From: JBFIHZ01 sp041601535
Lineage (GTDB): Bacteria; Pseudomonadota; Gammaproteobacteria; Xanthomonadales; SZUA-36
Length of the DNA: 23,212 nt
Assembly: GCA_041601535.1 (NCBI GenBank)
Contig: JBFIHZ010000019.1
Location: 1 to 23,212, forward strand
Reading direction: 5' to 3'
Of this stretch, positions 22,830 to 23,212 are shown in pieces (position 1 is the stretch's first letter; each line of letters opens with the position of its first letter). The notes beneath the pieces were generated by a model. That model made no database searches. It was not told the origin of the DNA and saw only the letters and a program-made list of their open reading frames with translations. A program made the position numbers and the translations under genes.

Positions 22830-23212
22830 GTGAGGGCGTCACCACACCAACACCGGGCGGGTCAACAAGCGCTGGCACGGTACCTGACCGTAGCAGCCTG
22901 GCAATGCCGTGCCGCCACCCGGCGGAAGGCTGCGGCCTGGCCGCTTGCCTGGCTGGCGGTGCTACTGTTGAGTGGACTCGGCGCATGTTCCACGGTCAGG
23001 CACCCAAGCACCGAAAATTCCGCCCAGTTGCACGCCTATGCGCAGCGCGTCAACCAGATCAGCACACTGAATAACTGGTCGCTGGATGGGCGGCTGGCTA
23101 TCAGCGACAGCAAGGATGGCGGCAGTGGCCGGCTGCAATGGCAGCAGCACGATAGCGCCACCCACATATCCTTTCGTGGCACCATGGGCAAAGGCGCCTG
23201 GCAGCTTCATGC
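22830..23212 (+). CDS. lolB: Outer-membrane lipoprotein receptor LolB, N-terminal part (runs off the window)
   Basis: LolB is the outer-membrane lipoprotein that receives lipoproteins from LolA and inserts them. About 127 codons are present, with no stop before the window end. The frame contains a hydrophobic stretch ending in the lipobox LGAC (Cys53), then LHAYAQRVNQISTLNNWSLD and GRLAISDSKDGGSGRLQW, the LolB opening pattern. The start is the GTG at 22830, with AGGTGG about eight bases upstream; a GTG at 22959 would leave too short a leader. The resulting 52-residue leader is unusually long, with a basic N-region rich in Arg and Ala. The gene follows the TPR lipoprotein by 16 bases; ispE, often next, is outside the window. 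Confidence 0.9.
   Translation, partial: MRASPHQHRAGQQALARYLTVAAWQCRAATRRKAAAWPLAWLAVLLLSGLGACSTVRHPSTENSAQLHAYAQRVNQISTLNNWSLDGRLAISDSKDGGSGRLQWQQHDSATHISFRGTMGKGAWQLH

Noticed and set aside
1..23212. Defence system, CRISPR array, toxin-antitoxin pair or mobile element hidden between the genes
   Set aside because: All gaps are under 200 bases, contain no direct-repeat arrays or tRNA-like cloverleaf, and every sizeable real gene is a recognisable housekeeping or envelope gene.

Overview
The window is an ordinary, gene-dense chromosomal segment of a gammaproteobacterium of moderately high GC, judged by eye from the composition. The assignment rests on the surE-pcm-yqaA-nlpD-rpoS order, the yhbY/rlmE-ftsH-folP-glmM order, the miaB-ybeZ-ybeY-corC order, and hemA-prfA running away from a TPR-lipoprotein/lolB pair. 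Most proteins align best, from memory, with Pseudomonas or E. coli homologues, but I cannot name a genus. I see no rRNA, tRNA, CRISPR, insertion sequence, prophage or plasmid signature. No stretch longer than about 200 bases lacks a gene.

Layout: (1) 1-1120 holds the end of sspB and, on the minus strand, smrA with an overlapping DUF3301 gene. (2) 1208-5386 is the stationary-phase cluster surE-pcm-yqaA-nlpD-rpoS. The first four genes overlap or nearly touch; rpoS has its own leader, a candidate promoter and a very G-rich ribosome binding site. (3) 5404-6084 (minus) holds a Mth938-like gene and yhbY. (4) 6183-11091 is rlmE-ftsH-folP-glmM, serving ribosome modification, membrane proteolysis, folate synthesis and cell-wall precursor synthesis. 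(5) 11110-13365 (minus) is tdh-kbl, which degrades threonine to glycine and acetyl-CoA. (6) 13562-18552 is miaB-ybeZ-ybeY-corC followed by an Lnb/DUF4105 membrane protein. (7) 18549-20896 (minus) is hemA-prfA. (8) 21071-23212 is a TPR lipoprotein and the start of lolB, which runs off the window.

The most interesting observation is at 17344-18552. In many gammaproteobacteria the gene after ybeZ-ybeY-corC is lnt, the apolipoprotein N-acyltransferase. Here that slot holds a protein with a signal peptide, a DUF4105/Lnb periplasmic domain with a conserved His and an Asn-Asn-Cys motif, and several C-terminal membrane segments. This is the architecture of the Lnb family, reported as the lipoprotein N-acyltransferase of Bacteroides. 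It suggests a positional, non-orthologous replacement of Lnt. The same window encodes three predicted lipoproteins (NlpD, the TPR protein, LolB) that would be clients. Secondary points are a possible self-masking rpoS leader, an Arg at the RpoS position equivalent to E. coli Lys173 (the RssB contact), inverted repeats over the candidate corC and hemA promoters, and the absence of prmC after prfA.
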